Below are positions 28,677 through 37,240 of a stretch of DNA of 64,000 bases, piece by piece. Position numbers and translations under genes: made by a program. The stretch is from Streptosporangium album. GTDB lineage: Bacteria > Actinomycetota > Actinomycetes > Streptosporangiales > Streptosporangiaceae. The notes below the pieces were generated by a model. It saw only the letters and a program-made list of their open reading frames with translations. It made no database searches and was not told where the DNA came from. The DNA lies in NCBI RefSeq assembly GCF_014203795.1, contig NZ_JACHJU010000001.1:3410001-3474000 (forward strand), read 5' to 3'. Each line of letters starts with the position of its first letter. Positions within the stretch are counted from its first letter, which is position 1.

Positions 28677-31081
28677 TCACGGGCGCCGACGACCTCAGCG
28701 GGCTGGTCCCTGAGGGCGAAACGGGCCGGCAGGACGGTCGCCGCGAGGGCGAGTGCGCCAGCTGCGGCGATCACCGCGAGGTAGGTGAGCGGCGGGACGT
28801 ACGGCCGGGCGGACCCCGTCATGCCGAGGCTGAACGCCGACAGCGTCACCAGGGAGATCACCGTGCCGAGGACCACGGCGATCAGCACGGCGGTCAGGGT
28901 CTCCAGCCGCAGCATCCGCAGGATCTGGCGCCGGGTGGTGCCGACGAGGCGGAGCAGGGCGAACTCACGGGAGCGGTCCGAGGTGGACATGGCCAGTGTG
29001 TTGACCACGGCGATCGCGGTGAACGCGATGATCAGGCCCATCGCCACGTAGTTCACCTCGGCGTTGGACGTGCTCACCTCGGCGGCCTGCGTCTGGTCGA
29101 GCACCGCGACGCCGGGGGCGGCCCGTCCGATGGTCTCGCGCGGCACGGAGGGGGCGGAGACGAGCAGGGTGCCGAGCGGGTCGTCCACGTGCCCGGCGAC
29201 CAGGTCGTGGGGGAGGGTGAGCTCGCCGAACCCGAGTCCCCTGGTGTAGACCGCGGCCACCTTGACCGCGGCGGGAGTGCCGTCGCCGAGCGTGAGGTTC
29301 ATCCGACCGCCCACCGAGACGTTCAGCCGGGCGGCCACCGTGTCGCTGACCGCGATCGACTGCCCGCCGAAGTCCCGGAACGAGCCCGAGGTGACCCCCA
29401 GATCGAGGGTGCGGTCGAGTCCTTCCGGGGTGACGGCCTGCGCGCCGTACTTCTCAAGCCCGATCCTGACGGAGGTGCGCAGCACCTCGGTCACCGCCGC
29501 CACGCCGGGCACCTTCCGCACGTCGGCGGCGGTGACACCGGAGACGCGCGGCCCGAGCACGTAGTCGGCCCTGCTACCCGCGGTCGCCTGCTGTCCGGCG
29601 GCGTACCCCATCGTGGTCTGCACGAACAGGATCGTGCAGGTCATCGCCACCATCAGGCTGAGCGGGGTGATGACGGAGGCGAGCCGCTGCACTCCGGCAC
29701 GCAGGTTCGCGGCGGCCAGGTAGCCGCCCACCCGCGAAACACGCAGCGGCACGCTCAGCACCGCGATCGCCATCCGCGCGACGATCGGGCCGAGCAGGGC
29801 CACGGCGACCGTCCACACCAGCGCGGTCAGCATGGTGACCGGGCTGGACGCGGCCTCCGTCGACAGCGCCGACAGCACGAGGGTCAACGTGACGCCGCCG
29901 CCGGTGAAGACCAGCCCCGCGGCCAACCGCCCCCATGGCAGGCGCGCGGCCGGCAGCGCCGCGTCGCCGAGTGCCTCCACCGGCCGGATGCGTGCCGTAC
30001 GGCGGGCCGAGACGCGCGCCGCCGCCCAGGCCGCCACCACGGTGGCCAGCAGGGCCGCGAAGATCGGGAAGGGGCTGACGACCAGCGCGAGGTTCTCCGG
30101 CATCGCGCCCAGAGCGACGAAGCGGGAGCGCAGCCAGAAGCCCAGGCCGATGCCCACGGCCGAGCCGATGACTCCGGCTGCCAGGCTGACCATGAGAGCC
30201 TCGCCGCCGAGCAGGTTGCGGATCTGCCGGGGCGTCGCCGCGACGGCCCGCAGCAGGGCGAGCTCGCGCTGGCGCTGCTGGATGGACAGGGCGAACGTCC
30301 CCACCACGACGAGGATGGCGACGAGCAGCGACGTGCCGCCCAGGGCGCCGCCGAGGCTGATCAGCTTCACCCGTGACTTCTCCGCGTCGAGGAACTCGAT
30401 CGTGCCGCGCGCGTCGCCGCGGTAGGCGACCGCGCCCTCGACCGAGATGTCCACCTGGGGGAAGACCCCGATGGCGCTGACCATCCCGGGCCTGCCGGCC
30501 AGCCGCCGGGCCTCCCGTGTCGAGAAGAACAGGCTGCCCAGCGTCTTGTCGGTCACCCCGACCACCTGGTAGCGGCGCGGGGCGGCCGTGGACCGGACCG
30601 TGAGCCGTGCTCCCGGCTTCAGCCCGCTGCCCGTCTCGGCCACGACCTCGTCGTCGGCCCGGGGCGCACGCCCCTCGACCAGCGTGTAGGGGGTGAGCGC
30701 GGCCGACTCCCAGCCGTGGCCGGTGAGTTCGCCGTCCTCCGTGTAGGCGGGGAAGGTCACCTCGGTGACGACCTTCTCCACCCCGGGCGTCCGCCGGAGC
30801 CTCTCGGCGACGGACGTGCTGATCCAGGCGCGTTCCGACAGCGGTTTGGCCTTCGACTTGATCTTCTCCGCCGACGTGCGGACGGTCTGGCGGACGGACT
30901 GGTCACCCGCGACGATCACGGGGGCGCCCGCGTAGCGCTCGGGGGCCACGGTTCCGCGCAGCCCGGTCTCCAGCAGCATGCCGCAGGCGCACACCAGGGC
31001 GGCGGCGCAGAGCAGGGCGAGGAACGCGCCCGCGAACCCGGCCTTGCGGTGCCGCAACGTCTTCAGGGCGAGCCAGATCAT
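28673..31081 (-). CDS. FtsX-type ABC transporter permease
   Basis: An 802-residue MacB/FtsX-like permease. The frame is open farther upstream, but the protein starts at the ATG at 31081 (MIWLALKTLRHRKAGFAGAF), one base inside the ATPase stop (TGATG). One N-terminal helix is followed by a large extracytoplasmic domain (about 45-265), three helices, a second half with its own helix and periplasmic loop, and three C-terminal helices. Such exporters usually act on lipids, peptides or antibiotics. The neighbouring two-component system suggests cell-envelope stress control. Confidence 0.92.
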   Translation of the reverse strand: MIWLALKTLRHRKAGFAGAFLALLCAAALVCACGMLLETGLRGTVAPERYAGAPVIVAGDQSVRQTVRTSAEKIKSKAKPLSERAWISTSVAERLRRTPGVEKVVTEVTFPAYTEDGELTGHGWESAALTPYTLVEGRAPRADDEVVAETGSGLKPGARLTVRSTAAPRRYQVVGVTDKTLGSLFFSTREARRLAGRPGMVSAIGVFPQVDISVEGAVAYRGDARGTIEFLDAEKSRVKLISLGGALGGTSLLVAILVVVGTFALSIQQRQRELALLRAVAATPRQIRNLLGGEALMVSLAAGVIGSAVGIGLGFWLRSRFVALGAMPENLALVVSPFPIFAALLATVVAAWAAARVSARRTARIRPVEALGDAALPAARLPWGRLAAGLVFTGGGVTLTLVLSALSTEAASSPVTMLTALVWTVAVALLGPIVARMAIAVLSVPLRVSRVGGYLAAANLRAGVQRLASVITPLSLMVAMTCTILFVQTTMGYAAGQQATAGSRADYVLGPRVSGVTAADVRKVPGVAAVTEVLRTSVRIGLEKYGAQAVTPEGLDRTLDLGVTSGSFRDFGGQSIAVSDTVAARLNVSVGGRMNLTLGDGTPAAVKVAAVYTRGLGFGELTLPHDLVAGHVDDPLGTLLVSAPSVPRETIGRAAPGVAVLDQTQAAEVSTSNAEVNYVAMGLIIAFTAIAVVNTLAMSTSDRSREFALLRLVGTTRRQILRMLRLETLTAVLIAVVLGTVISLVTLSAFSLGMTGSARPYVPPLTYLAVIAAAGALALAATVLPARFALRDQPAEVVGARE

Positions 31082-31812
31082 CACACCCACGCTCCAAGCC
31101 TGGTCATCCGCTCGGCGACCTTCTCCGAGGTCGGTGCGGTCATCGAGTCCACGATCCGGCCGTCGGCCAGATACAGGACGGTGTCGGCGTAGGAGGCGGC
31201 CACCGGGTCGTGTGTCACCATCACGACCGTCTGGCCCATCCCGTCCACCACCTCGCGCAGCAGGGTCAGCACGTCGCGGGCGGTCATCGTGTCGAGCGCG
31301 CCGGTCGGCTCGTCGCCGAACACCACCTCGGGTCTGGTCACCAGGGCCCTGGCGATCGCCACGCGCTGCTGCTGGCCACCGGAGAGCTGAGCCGGGCGGT
31401 GCCCGGCGCGTCCTTCCAGGCCGACCCTGGACACGATCTCCGCCAGCCACGCCCGGTCCACGCCGGCGCCCGCCAGCCGCAGGGGCAGCGTGATGTTCTC
31501 GACGACCGTCAGCGACGACACCAGGTTGAACGCCTGGAACACGAACCCGATCCGCTGCCTGCGCAACTCCGTCAGCTGAGTCTCGTTCATGCCGTTCAGC
31601 GCGGTGCCGCCGAGCTGCACCGAGCCCGCCGAAGGCACGTCCAGCCCTGCCGCGCAGTGCAGGAAGGTGCTCTTCCCCGAGCCCGAGGGGCCCATCACGG
31701 CGGTGAAGCTCCCCCGGGGTATGCCGACCGTCACCTCGCGCAGGGCCGCCACCGCGCCCTGGCCCTTCCCGTACACCTTGCTCACCGCGTCCAAGCGCAC
31801 CACGTCTGTCAT
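31081..31812 (-). CDS. ABC transporter ATP-binding protein (MacB/LolD type)
   Basis: A 243-residue ATPase with Walker A GPSGSGKST, the signature LSGGQQQRVAIARAL, Walker B VVFGDEPTGALD and the switch His in MVTHDP. It drives the permease encoded immediately downstream. The pair forms a mechanotransmission-type exporter module. It is divergent from the response regulator gene, which begins 98 bp away. Confidence 0.95.
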   Translation of the reverse strand: MTDVVRLDAVSKVYGKGQGAVAALREVTVGIPRGSFTAVMGPSGSGKSTFLHCAAGLDVPSAGSVQLGGTALNGMNETQLTELRRQRIGFVFQAFNLVSSLTVVENITLPLRLAGAGVDRAWLAEIVSRVGLEGRAGHRPAQLSGGQQQRVAIARALVTRPEVVFGDEPTGALDTMTARDVLTLLREVVDGMGQTVVMVTHDPVAASYADTVLYLADGRIVDSMTAPTSEKVAERMTRLGAWV

Positions 31813-31910
31813 GTCTTCGAGTCTGCTGACCTGCGGAGTCGTCGACCAGAGACGTGATCACCCGTCGGGTATGACGTCATCATGATTCGGACACTGGTAG
31901 ACATGTCACC

Positions 31911-32519
31911 GTGATCCGCGTGCTTCTGGCTGAAGACCAGCACATCATCAGGGGCGCCCTCGTCGCGTTGCTCGGTCTCGAAGCGGACCTGGAGATCGTG
32001 GCCGCCGTGGAGTCCGGCGACGCCGTGGTGTCCGCCGCGCTGGCCGAGCACCCGGACGTGGCGGTGCTCGACATCGACATGCCCGGCACGCTCGACGGGC
32101 TCGCCGCCGCGGCCGAGCTCCGCGCACGCCTGCCCACCTGCCGCACGCTCATGCTGACCGGGTACGGCAAGCCGGGTCACCTGCGTCGCGCGCTCACCGC
32201 CGGAGTGGACGGATTCCTGCTGAAGACCGCGCCGCCCGACGACCTGATCGCGGCGATCCGCAAGGTGGCCGGGGGCGAGCGCGTTCTGGACCCGTCGCTG
32301 GCGGTCACCGCCTGGGATCTGGCGGACAACCCGCTGACGGCCCGCGAGATCGAGGTGTTGCGCCTCGCGGCCGAGGGGGCGGACGCGGCCGAGATCGCGG
32401 GCCGGCTGTTCGTGACGGCCGGGACGGTGCGCAACTACCTCACCGCCGTGGTCGCCAAGCTCAACGCCCGCAACCGGACGGACGCGGTGCGGATCGCCGC
32501 CGAAGCGGGCTGGATCTAG
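31911..32519 (+). CDS. NarL/LuxR-family response regulator (DesR-like)
   Basis: A 202-residue two-component regulator starting at GTG. The receiver domain (1-120) has acidic residues E8, D9, the phosphoacceptor D54 (VLDIDMP) and K102 of the FLLKTAPPDDL segment. The LuxR HTH (about 138-200) reads LTAREIEVLRLAAEGADAAE, then FVTAGTVRNYL. It is convergent with the kinase gene, 7 bp apart, and divergent from the ABC exporter, so it probably activates the exporter in response to an envelope signal. Confidence 0.95.
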   Translation: MIRVLLAEDQHIIRGALVALLGLEADLEIVAAVESGDAVVSAALAEHPDVAVLDIDMPGTLDGLAAAAELRARLPTCRTLMLTGYGKPGHLRRALTAGVDGFLLKTAPPDDLIAAIRKVAGGERVLDPSLAVTAWDLADNPLTAREIEVLRLAAEGADAAEIAGRLFVTAGTVRNYLTAVVAKLNARNRTDAVRIAAEAGWI

Positions 32520-32526
32520 AGGCCGG

Positions 32527-34719
32527 TCACCGGACGGCCTCGGCGCCGGATCGGCGGGCCGGTGTGCCCGGTCCGCCGAGGCCCCCTCGCGGGACGTGGG
32601 CGTCGAGCTCGAACCAGCCGTCCTCCGCCCCGGCGCTCATCAGTCCGCCGAGGGACGTCAGCCGCGTGGTGAGGTTGCCGATGCCGGACGAGCCCCGGCG
32701 CCCCTCCGGCGAGCGCACGCCGTCGTTGCGTACGCGCAGCCGTACACCGCCCGACTCCGGCAGCGTCTCGATGACGCAGCGGCGGGCGGCGCTGTGCCGC
32801 AGGACGTTGGTCACAGCCTCCCTGAGTACGGCGCTCAGCGCGGTCTCGACCTCGGCGGGAAGCGCGCCGTGGGCCAGGCCCAGGGAGACCTCGATCCCCG
32901 CGGCGGTGAGCACCGAGCGGGCGGACCCGGCTTCGGCGGTGAGGGAGAGGTCGCGGTGCTCGCCGGAGACGGCCCGCAGGTCGGCCTCGGCCTGCGCGGT
33001 CATGGCGAGGACGTCGAGGAGTTCGGCGCGGGCGCGTTCCGGATCGAGGCGGCGGGCCAGTTCGCATTTGAGCAGGATCGCGGCGAGGCTGTGGCCGAGC
33101 AGGTCGTGCAGGTCCCGGGCCGCGCGCAGCCGTTCCTCCAGCACGGCCGAGCGGGCCAGCTCCTCCCTGGCGTTCTGGAGCTCCTTGACGAGCTGGGCCA
33201 GGCGGACGAGGCCGTAGACGACCAGCCCGGTGACCAGCGTGCTCACCGTGAAATTGACCGTGTCGGGAAGGGGCAGACCGAGGACGGAGCCGATCACGGC
33301 GACGCTTGTCATCACGCAGGCGACGAGCGGCCAGGCGATCGGCGCGGGGAAGGCGAGAAGGATCGGGCCCGCGAGAAAACCCGCGATTCCGAGCCACGCC
33401 CGGCCGAACGCGAGAACCGGCAGGTAGGTGAGGAGGGTCATCAGCGTCAGCGCCCACATGCGACGGCCGTTGACCGACCGCAGCTGCATGACGACGATGA
33501 CCGCGAGACAGACGACCGCCGGCACGACGTTTCCCGGCACATACAGGAGGGCCTTGACGCTGAACCCCATGACGACGGAGGCCAGCACGGCGACGGAGAC
33601 GGTGTAGGCGGCCTGGTCGCCGTGGAGGAGCGTCGGCCACCCCCACGCGCCGACCTGCCCGTCCGGTGGCGGAACGGGCGCGGGCCGTGTCTCCGGGGGG
33701 ACGGGAAGGGTGACGGTGACCGTACGATGGCCGCCGGGAGTGAGGCCGGTGGTGAGGACGCCGCCGGCGTCGGACACCTGGCGGGGGAGGCCGCCCAGGC
33801 CGTCGTCGGCGGCCGTGCGTGCGCCGTCGTCCGTGACGCGCAGGCTCATCCGGCCGTCCGCCTCCTCCGTCTCGATCACGCAGGTCCTGGCCGTGCCTCG
33901 CCGTACGATCTCCGTCACCGACTCCCGCAGCACGGTGGCCAGCAGCGCGCCCGCGAGACCCAGTGGCTCGGTGTGGCCGACGCGCACCTCTGCCACGACC
34001 CCCGCACTCGACAGCATCGCGCGGGCGGTCGTGATCTCGGGGGCCAGCGACATCGCGCGATACCCCGCCGAGGCGGTGCGGGCGTCGGCCAGGGCGGCGC
34101 GGGCCGTGATGACGACCTCGCCGATCACCTCGGCGGTGCGCGGCGGCTCGGCGAGGGCAAGCTCTGTGCCCTGGGCGATCACGGTCAGTCCATGGCCGAG
34201 GCCGTCGTTCAGCTCGGCGGCGATCCGTAGCCGCTCCTCCGCGACGGCGGCCATCGCCAGCGCCAGCCGGGTGGTGTGCACCTCGTCGACGCGTTCGGTC
34301 AGGCGGGTCAGGCCGTAGATCACGAGCGAGCTCAGGACCATGCTGATCGTGACGTTCGCGGTGTCGAACACGTCGCCCTGGCGCACAGAATCGATCACCG
34401 CCGCACTGACCGCCACCACCGGCGCCAGCGTCCACAGGCGGCTGAGCAGCAGCGAGCCGGCCAGGAAGCCGAGGATGCCGACGGAGGTGTCATAGCAGAG
34501 CACCGCCGCGTAACCGGCGCAGGCCTGTACGGCGAGCAGCGGCATCCCCCTGAACCGTCTGAGGGAGGGCACCACCCAGACGAGCTGCAGCCCGAGTACC
34601 GGCACGCCCATCACGGAGCCGAGCGGCATGGCCAGCAGGTAGACGGCCATGAAAGCGGCGAACACCACGGCGACGATCCCCCGCGCGCGGCGAGGTATCG
34701 GGAAACGCGACAAATCCAT
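32527..34719 (-). CDS. Double histidine kinase: degenerate plus intact HisKA_3 module
   Basis: A 730-residue protein with two head-to-tail copies of a DesK-like kinase. Copy 1 (1-340) has membrane helices, then AAELNDGLGHG where the phosphoacceptor histidine is replaced by N171. Its N-box is LRESVTE, with E270 in place of the usual asparagine. Copy 2 (370-720) repeats the helices and keeps RDLHDLLGHS (H538), REAVTNVLRHS and the G-box SSGIGNLTTRL. Single-copy relatives are about 370-400 residues, so this is a fusion of tandem duplicates in which the first became a pseudokinase. It presumably signals to the adjacent regulator. Confidence 0.92.
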   Translation of the reverse strand: MDLSRFPIPRRARGIVAVVFAAFMAVYLLAMPLGSVMGVPVLGLQLVWVVPSLRRFRGMPLLAVQACAGYAAVLCYDTSVGILGFLAGSLLLSRLWTLAPVVAVSAAVIDSVRQGDVFDTANVTISMVLSSLVIYGLTRLTERVDEVHTTRLALAMAAVAEERLRIAAELNDGLGHGLTVIAQGTELALAEPPRTAEVIGEVVITARAALADARTASAGYRAMSLAPEITTARAMLSSAGVVAEVRVGHTEPLGLAGALLATVLRESVTEIVRRGTARTCVIETEEADGRMSLRVTDDGARTAADDGLGGLPRQVSDAGGVLTTGLTPGGHRTVTVTLPVPPETRPAPVPPPDGQVGAWGWPTLLHGDQAAYTVSVAVLASVVMGFSVKALLYVPGNVVPAVVCLAVIVVMQLRSVNGRRMWALTLMTLLTYLPVLAFGRAWLGIAGFLAGPILLAFPAPIAWPLVACVMTSVAVIGSVLGLPLPDTVNFTVSTLVTGLVVYGLVRLAQLVKELQNAREELARSAVLEERLRAARDLHDLLGHSLAAILLKCELARRLDPERARAELLDVLAMTAQAEADLRAVSGEHRDLSLTAEAGSARSVLTAAGIEVSLGLAHGALPAEVETALSAVLREAVTNVLRHSAARRCVIETLPESGGVRLRVRNDGVRSPEGRRGSSGIGNLTTRLTSLGGLMSAGAEDGWFELDAHVPRGGLGGPGTPARRSGAEAVR

Positions 34720-35087
34720 CCCCCCGTCAGGATCAGGGAAAGTCTAGAAGCCCACGATGTCGTCCAGGTATGTCAGCAGTTCGCCGTGAGACGGTCCCGG
34801 GCCGGGTCCGGCCGGTACGGCGCGAGAGCCGTCCGGGCATCACGCTCTGCCGTACCAGGTGACGGTGGCGCCGTTGCCGAAGTGCCGGTTCGGCGCGTCG
34901 ATGCCGAGGTGGGCGCGGACGTGGGTGGGGACGGTCTCCGGCTGCGCCGCGAAGCCGGGGAGGTCTGGAGACAGGCCCGCCACCTGCTCGCCCGGCACCG
35001 GGATCCCGACGTCCCCGGCCGTAGGGGGGAGGACCGGCCCGTCGTGATCTCCACCGGCGGGCCCCGGGTCCCCCGTCGGACCTCCGG
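34720..35087. other. Spacer with a possible minus-strand gene fragment
   Basis: No intact gene. A minus-strand frame ending at 34840 reads VAGLSPDLPGFAAQPETVPT and then HVRAHLGIDAPNRHFGNGAT with coding-like codon use. It has no start codon and I cannot assign a family. It may be a remnant of a gene once downstream of the ArsR-type regulator. Confidence 0.3.
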
Positions 35088-35651
35088 TCAGTCCTCGTCG
35101 GCGGGGAAGGCGAAGAGCCGGACGTACATGGGGCGCGCGCCGGGGGGCGCGTCCTCGGCACGCGGGCTGTGCTTCCTCAGCAGGTCCATGTAGGCCTCGA
35201 AGAACTCCTCGAACTCCGCCTTGGTCATCCGGCCCAGACCGCGCGAGGCCTTGACCCATTCGGGATCGCGCTCGTAGACCGAGGGGAGCCGTTCGAACAG
35301 CTCACGATCCTCGTCCATGGCGAACTGGTGGAACGCGGCCAGCACGGGCCGATCCTCTGGGGCGAGCTGATCGGGCCGGGGCAGCCGGATGTCCCTGGTC
35401 GCCCCGGCCCTGCGCCACCAGCGCTCCCTGCCCACCGAGCGCTCGGGGATCTCCTCGACGAAGCCGTACTTCTCGAGCTGGCGCAGATGGTAGCTCGTCG
35501 TGCCGGTCTTGGCGCCGAGCAGCTCGCCGAGCGTCGTCGAGGTCGCGGGGCCGTGCATGCTCAGGTGGCGCAGCATGAGCCGCCGCATGGGATGGGTCAA
35601 CGCCTTGAGCCTCGCGGGGTCGTCGAGCAGGAACGGCTCGTCATCCTTCAT
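35088..35651 (-). CDS. ArsR-type winged-helix regulator
   Basis: A 187-residue DNA-binding protein. The winged helix (about 10-80) reads RLKALTHPMRRLMLRHLSMH, TTLGELLGAKTGTTSYHLRQ and LEKYGFVEEIPERS. The C-terminal 100 residues are helical and charged, as in helix_turn_helix_5 type regulators. It is divergent from a secreted or membrane hydrolase gene. The shared 78-bp promoter has three regularly spaced CTGCAG sites, which likely mediate control of both genes. Confidence 0.9.
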   Translation of the reverse strand: MKDDEPFLLDDPARLKALTHPMRRLMLRHLSMHGPATSTTLGELLGAKTGTTSYHLRQLEKYGFVEEIPERSVGRERWWRRAGATRDIRLPRPDQLAPEDRPVLAAFHQFAMDEDRELFERLPSVYERDPEWVKASRGLGRMTKAEFEEFFEAYMDLLRKHSPRAEDAPPGARPMYVRLFAFPADED

Positions 35652-35658
35652 GATGAAC

Positions 35659-35732
35659 AGCCTAGTCCTGCAGAACGATATCTGCAGACAACTCTATGCC
35701 GAGAAGTCTCTGCAGACTACTTTCGGCATGTG
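35659..35732. promoter_or_regulatory. Divergent control region with three spaced CTGCAG sites
   Basis: CTGCAG occurs at 35668, 35682 and 35710, offsets of 14 and 28 bp. Each is extended to a (T/C)CTGCAGA-type sequence. ATGCCGAGAAGT and ACTTTCGGCAT form a near-perfect inverted repeat around the third site and run up to the GTG start of the hydrolase. These are candidate operators of the ArsR-type protein. Confidence 0.55.
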
Positions 35733-37190
35733 AGACGAATCCTCCCGGCACTGGCCGTCGCCCTCTGCCTGCTCGCCGCCCCCGCGGCCGCGGCAGCCAC
35801 GCCCCCGCCCGCCGTACCCTCCGACGTGGCCGCGGCAGCCACGCCCCCGCCCGCCGTACCCTCCGATCTGCGTGCGACGGAGGTGAGCTTCCGCGGCAGC
35901 GGAGGCCTCACCCTGCACGGCACGGTCCTCTCCCCCGCACAGGGGAGATCCGCCCGGCCGGGCATGGTCCTGGTGCACGGCGCGGGCACGGGCACGCCCC
36001 GCACGAAGCTGATGGGCGAGGCCGTCGAGTTCGCCCGCCGGGGCTTGGCCGTCCTGGTCTACGACAAGCGGTCAGAGGGCTACTCGCTGTTCCAGCGGTC
36101 CTACACGCAGCTCGCCGACGACGCGCTCGGCGCCGTGGCCGCGCTCCATTCCCAGCCGGGCGTCGACCCGGCGAAGGTCGGCATCTGGGGGCTCAGCGAG
36201 GGCGGCTGGGTGGCCCCGATCGCGGCGGCCCGCTCGAAGGACATCGCCTTCGTCGTGCTCGTCGGCGCCAACGGTCTGCCGCCGCTGCGGCAGCAGACCT
36301 GGGCCGTGGCCGCCGGGCTGCGCAAGGCGGGGGCGTCGGGCCCGCTCGTCGACCGGGCCGTGCCCGCCATGTACCGGACGATCGCCGACGGCGGCATGTT
36401 CCCCGAGCCCTACTACGATCCCGGACCGACCATCGCCGCGGTACGTCAGCCGGTGCTCGGCATCTGGGGCACCCACGACCTGCTGACCCCACCCGAGGAG
36501 AGCCCGCCGGCGTTCGCCGGGGCACTGGAGAAGGGCGGCAACAGGCACTACACGTTCCACTTCTTCCCCGACGCCGACCACGCCGCCCACCGGACCCCCG
36601 ACGGAGGCGTCACCCGGCTTCCCGAGCTTGCCCCCGGCTACGCCGACCTGGTCGGCACCTGGGTCGGAGACGTCACGGCGGGCAGGCTCCCCACGGCCCA
36701 GACCTCCGGCCCCGCCCCCGTGCAGGACGCGCCGACCGTGCCGATGGATCCCCCGGCCTGGTGGGAGTCGGCGTTCCTCCAGCTCGTGATGGTGCTGTTG
36801 TTCCTGGTCGCGTTCGCCGCCTATCCGGCGGTCGCGCTGGCGCGGCGCCTCCGCGGCGGCTCGCGGCCCCCGGTGACCGGGGCCGCGCGGCTGCTCAGCG
36901 CCGGAGGGATCGCGGTGGTCCTCGGGTCGCTGTCCTACCTCTTCTACCTGCTGATGACCGGAGGCAAGCTGGCCGCTCCCGGCCCCGTGCTGGCCGGTCG
37001 CCCGCTGATCTGGCTGGCGCTACAGGCCCTCGCGGTGGCCACCGTGGTCGCCACCGCTCTCACCGCACTGGCCTGGCGCCGTACCCGCGGCCCGGTGTCA
37101 CCGGGTGAGCGGGTACGGCTCGGCCTCCTGCTCGCCGGCGGGGCGGTCTTCGTCCCCTGGGCTCTCTACTGGGGCCTGCTGCTTCCCTGA
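35730..37190 (+). CDS. Alpha/beta hydrolase with signal peptide and C-terminal membrane region
   Basis: A 486-residue protein starting at GTG 35730. A signal peptide (VRRILPALAVALCLLAAPAA) is followed by a duplicated 14-residue linker and a dienelactone hydrolase-like domain (about 50-345). That domain has HGAGTGTPRTKLMGEAVEFA, the nucleophile elbow GLSEGG, an acidic residue in GIWGTHDLLTP and a histidine in the FPDADHAAH stretch. The last 130 residues hold three or four membrane helices with short loops. The catalytic domain probably faces outside. The substrate is unknown; regulation by the divergent ArsR-type protein is likely. Confidence 0.87.
   Translation: MRRILPALAVALCLLAAPAAAAATPPPAVPSDVAAAATPPPAVPSDLRATEVSFRGSGGLTLHGTVLSPAQGRSARPGMVLVHGAGTGTPRTKLMGEAVEFARRGLAVLVYDKRSEGYSLFQRSYTQLADDALGAVAALHSQPGVDPAKVGIWGLSEGGWVAPIAAARSKDIAFVVLVGANGLPPLRQQTWAVAAGLRKAGASGPLVDRAVPAMYRTIADGGMFPEPYYDPGPTIAAVRQPVLGIWGTHDLLTPPEESPPAFAGALEKGGNRHYTFHFFPDADHAAHRTPDGGVTRLPELAPGYADLVGTWVGDVTAGRLPTAQTSGPAPVQDAPTVPMDPPAWWESAFLQLVMVLLFLVAFAAYPAVALARRLRGGSRPPVTGAARLLSAGGIAVVLGSLSYLFYLLMTGGKLAAPGPVLAGRPLIWLALQALAVATVVATALTALAWRRTRGPVSPGERVRLGLLLAGGAVFVPWALYWGLLLP
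35787..35870 (+). repeat. 42-bp tandem duplication in the hydrolase linker
   Basis: Two adjacent 42-bp units (35787-35828, 35829-35870) are identical over the first 38 bases. They encode AAAATPPPAVPSDV and AAAATPPPAVPSDL just after the signal peptide. The near identity points to a recent slippage event that lengthened a Pro/Ala-rich spacer without changing the frame. Confidence 0.9.
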
Positions 37191-37240
37191 ACAGGTGGGG
37201 CCCGGAAGGCGAGGATCTCACCCGGCGGCGGCGCCCTCGG

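Noticed and set aside
35696..37108. 470-codon frame overlapping the alpha/beta hydrolase gene
   Set aside because: It is a shadow frame rich in Arg and Gly; the GTG-started frame at 35730 carries the signal peptide and hydrolase motifs.
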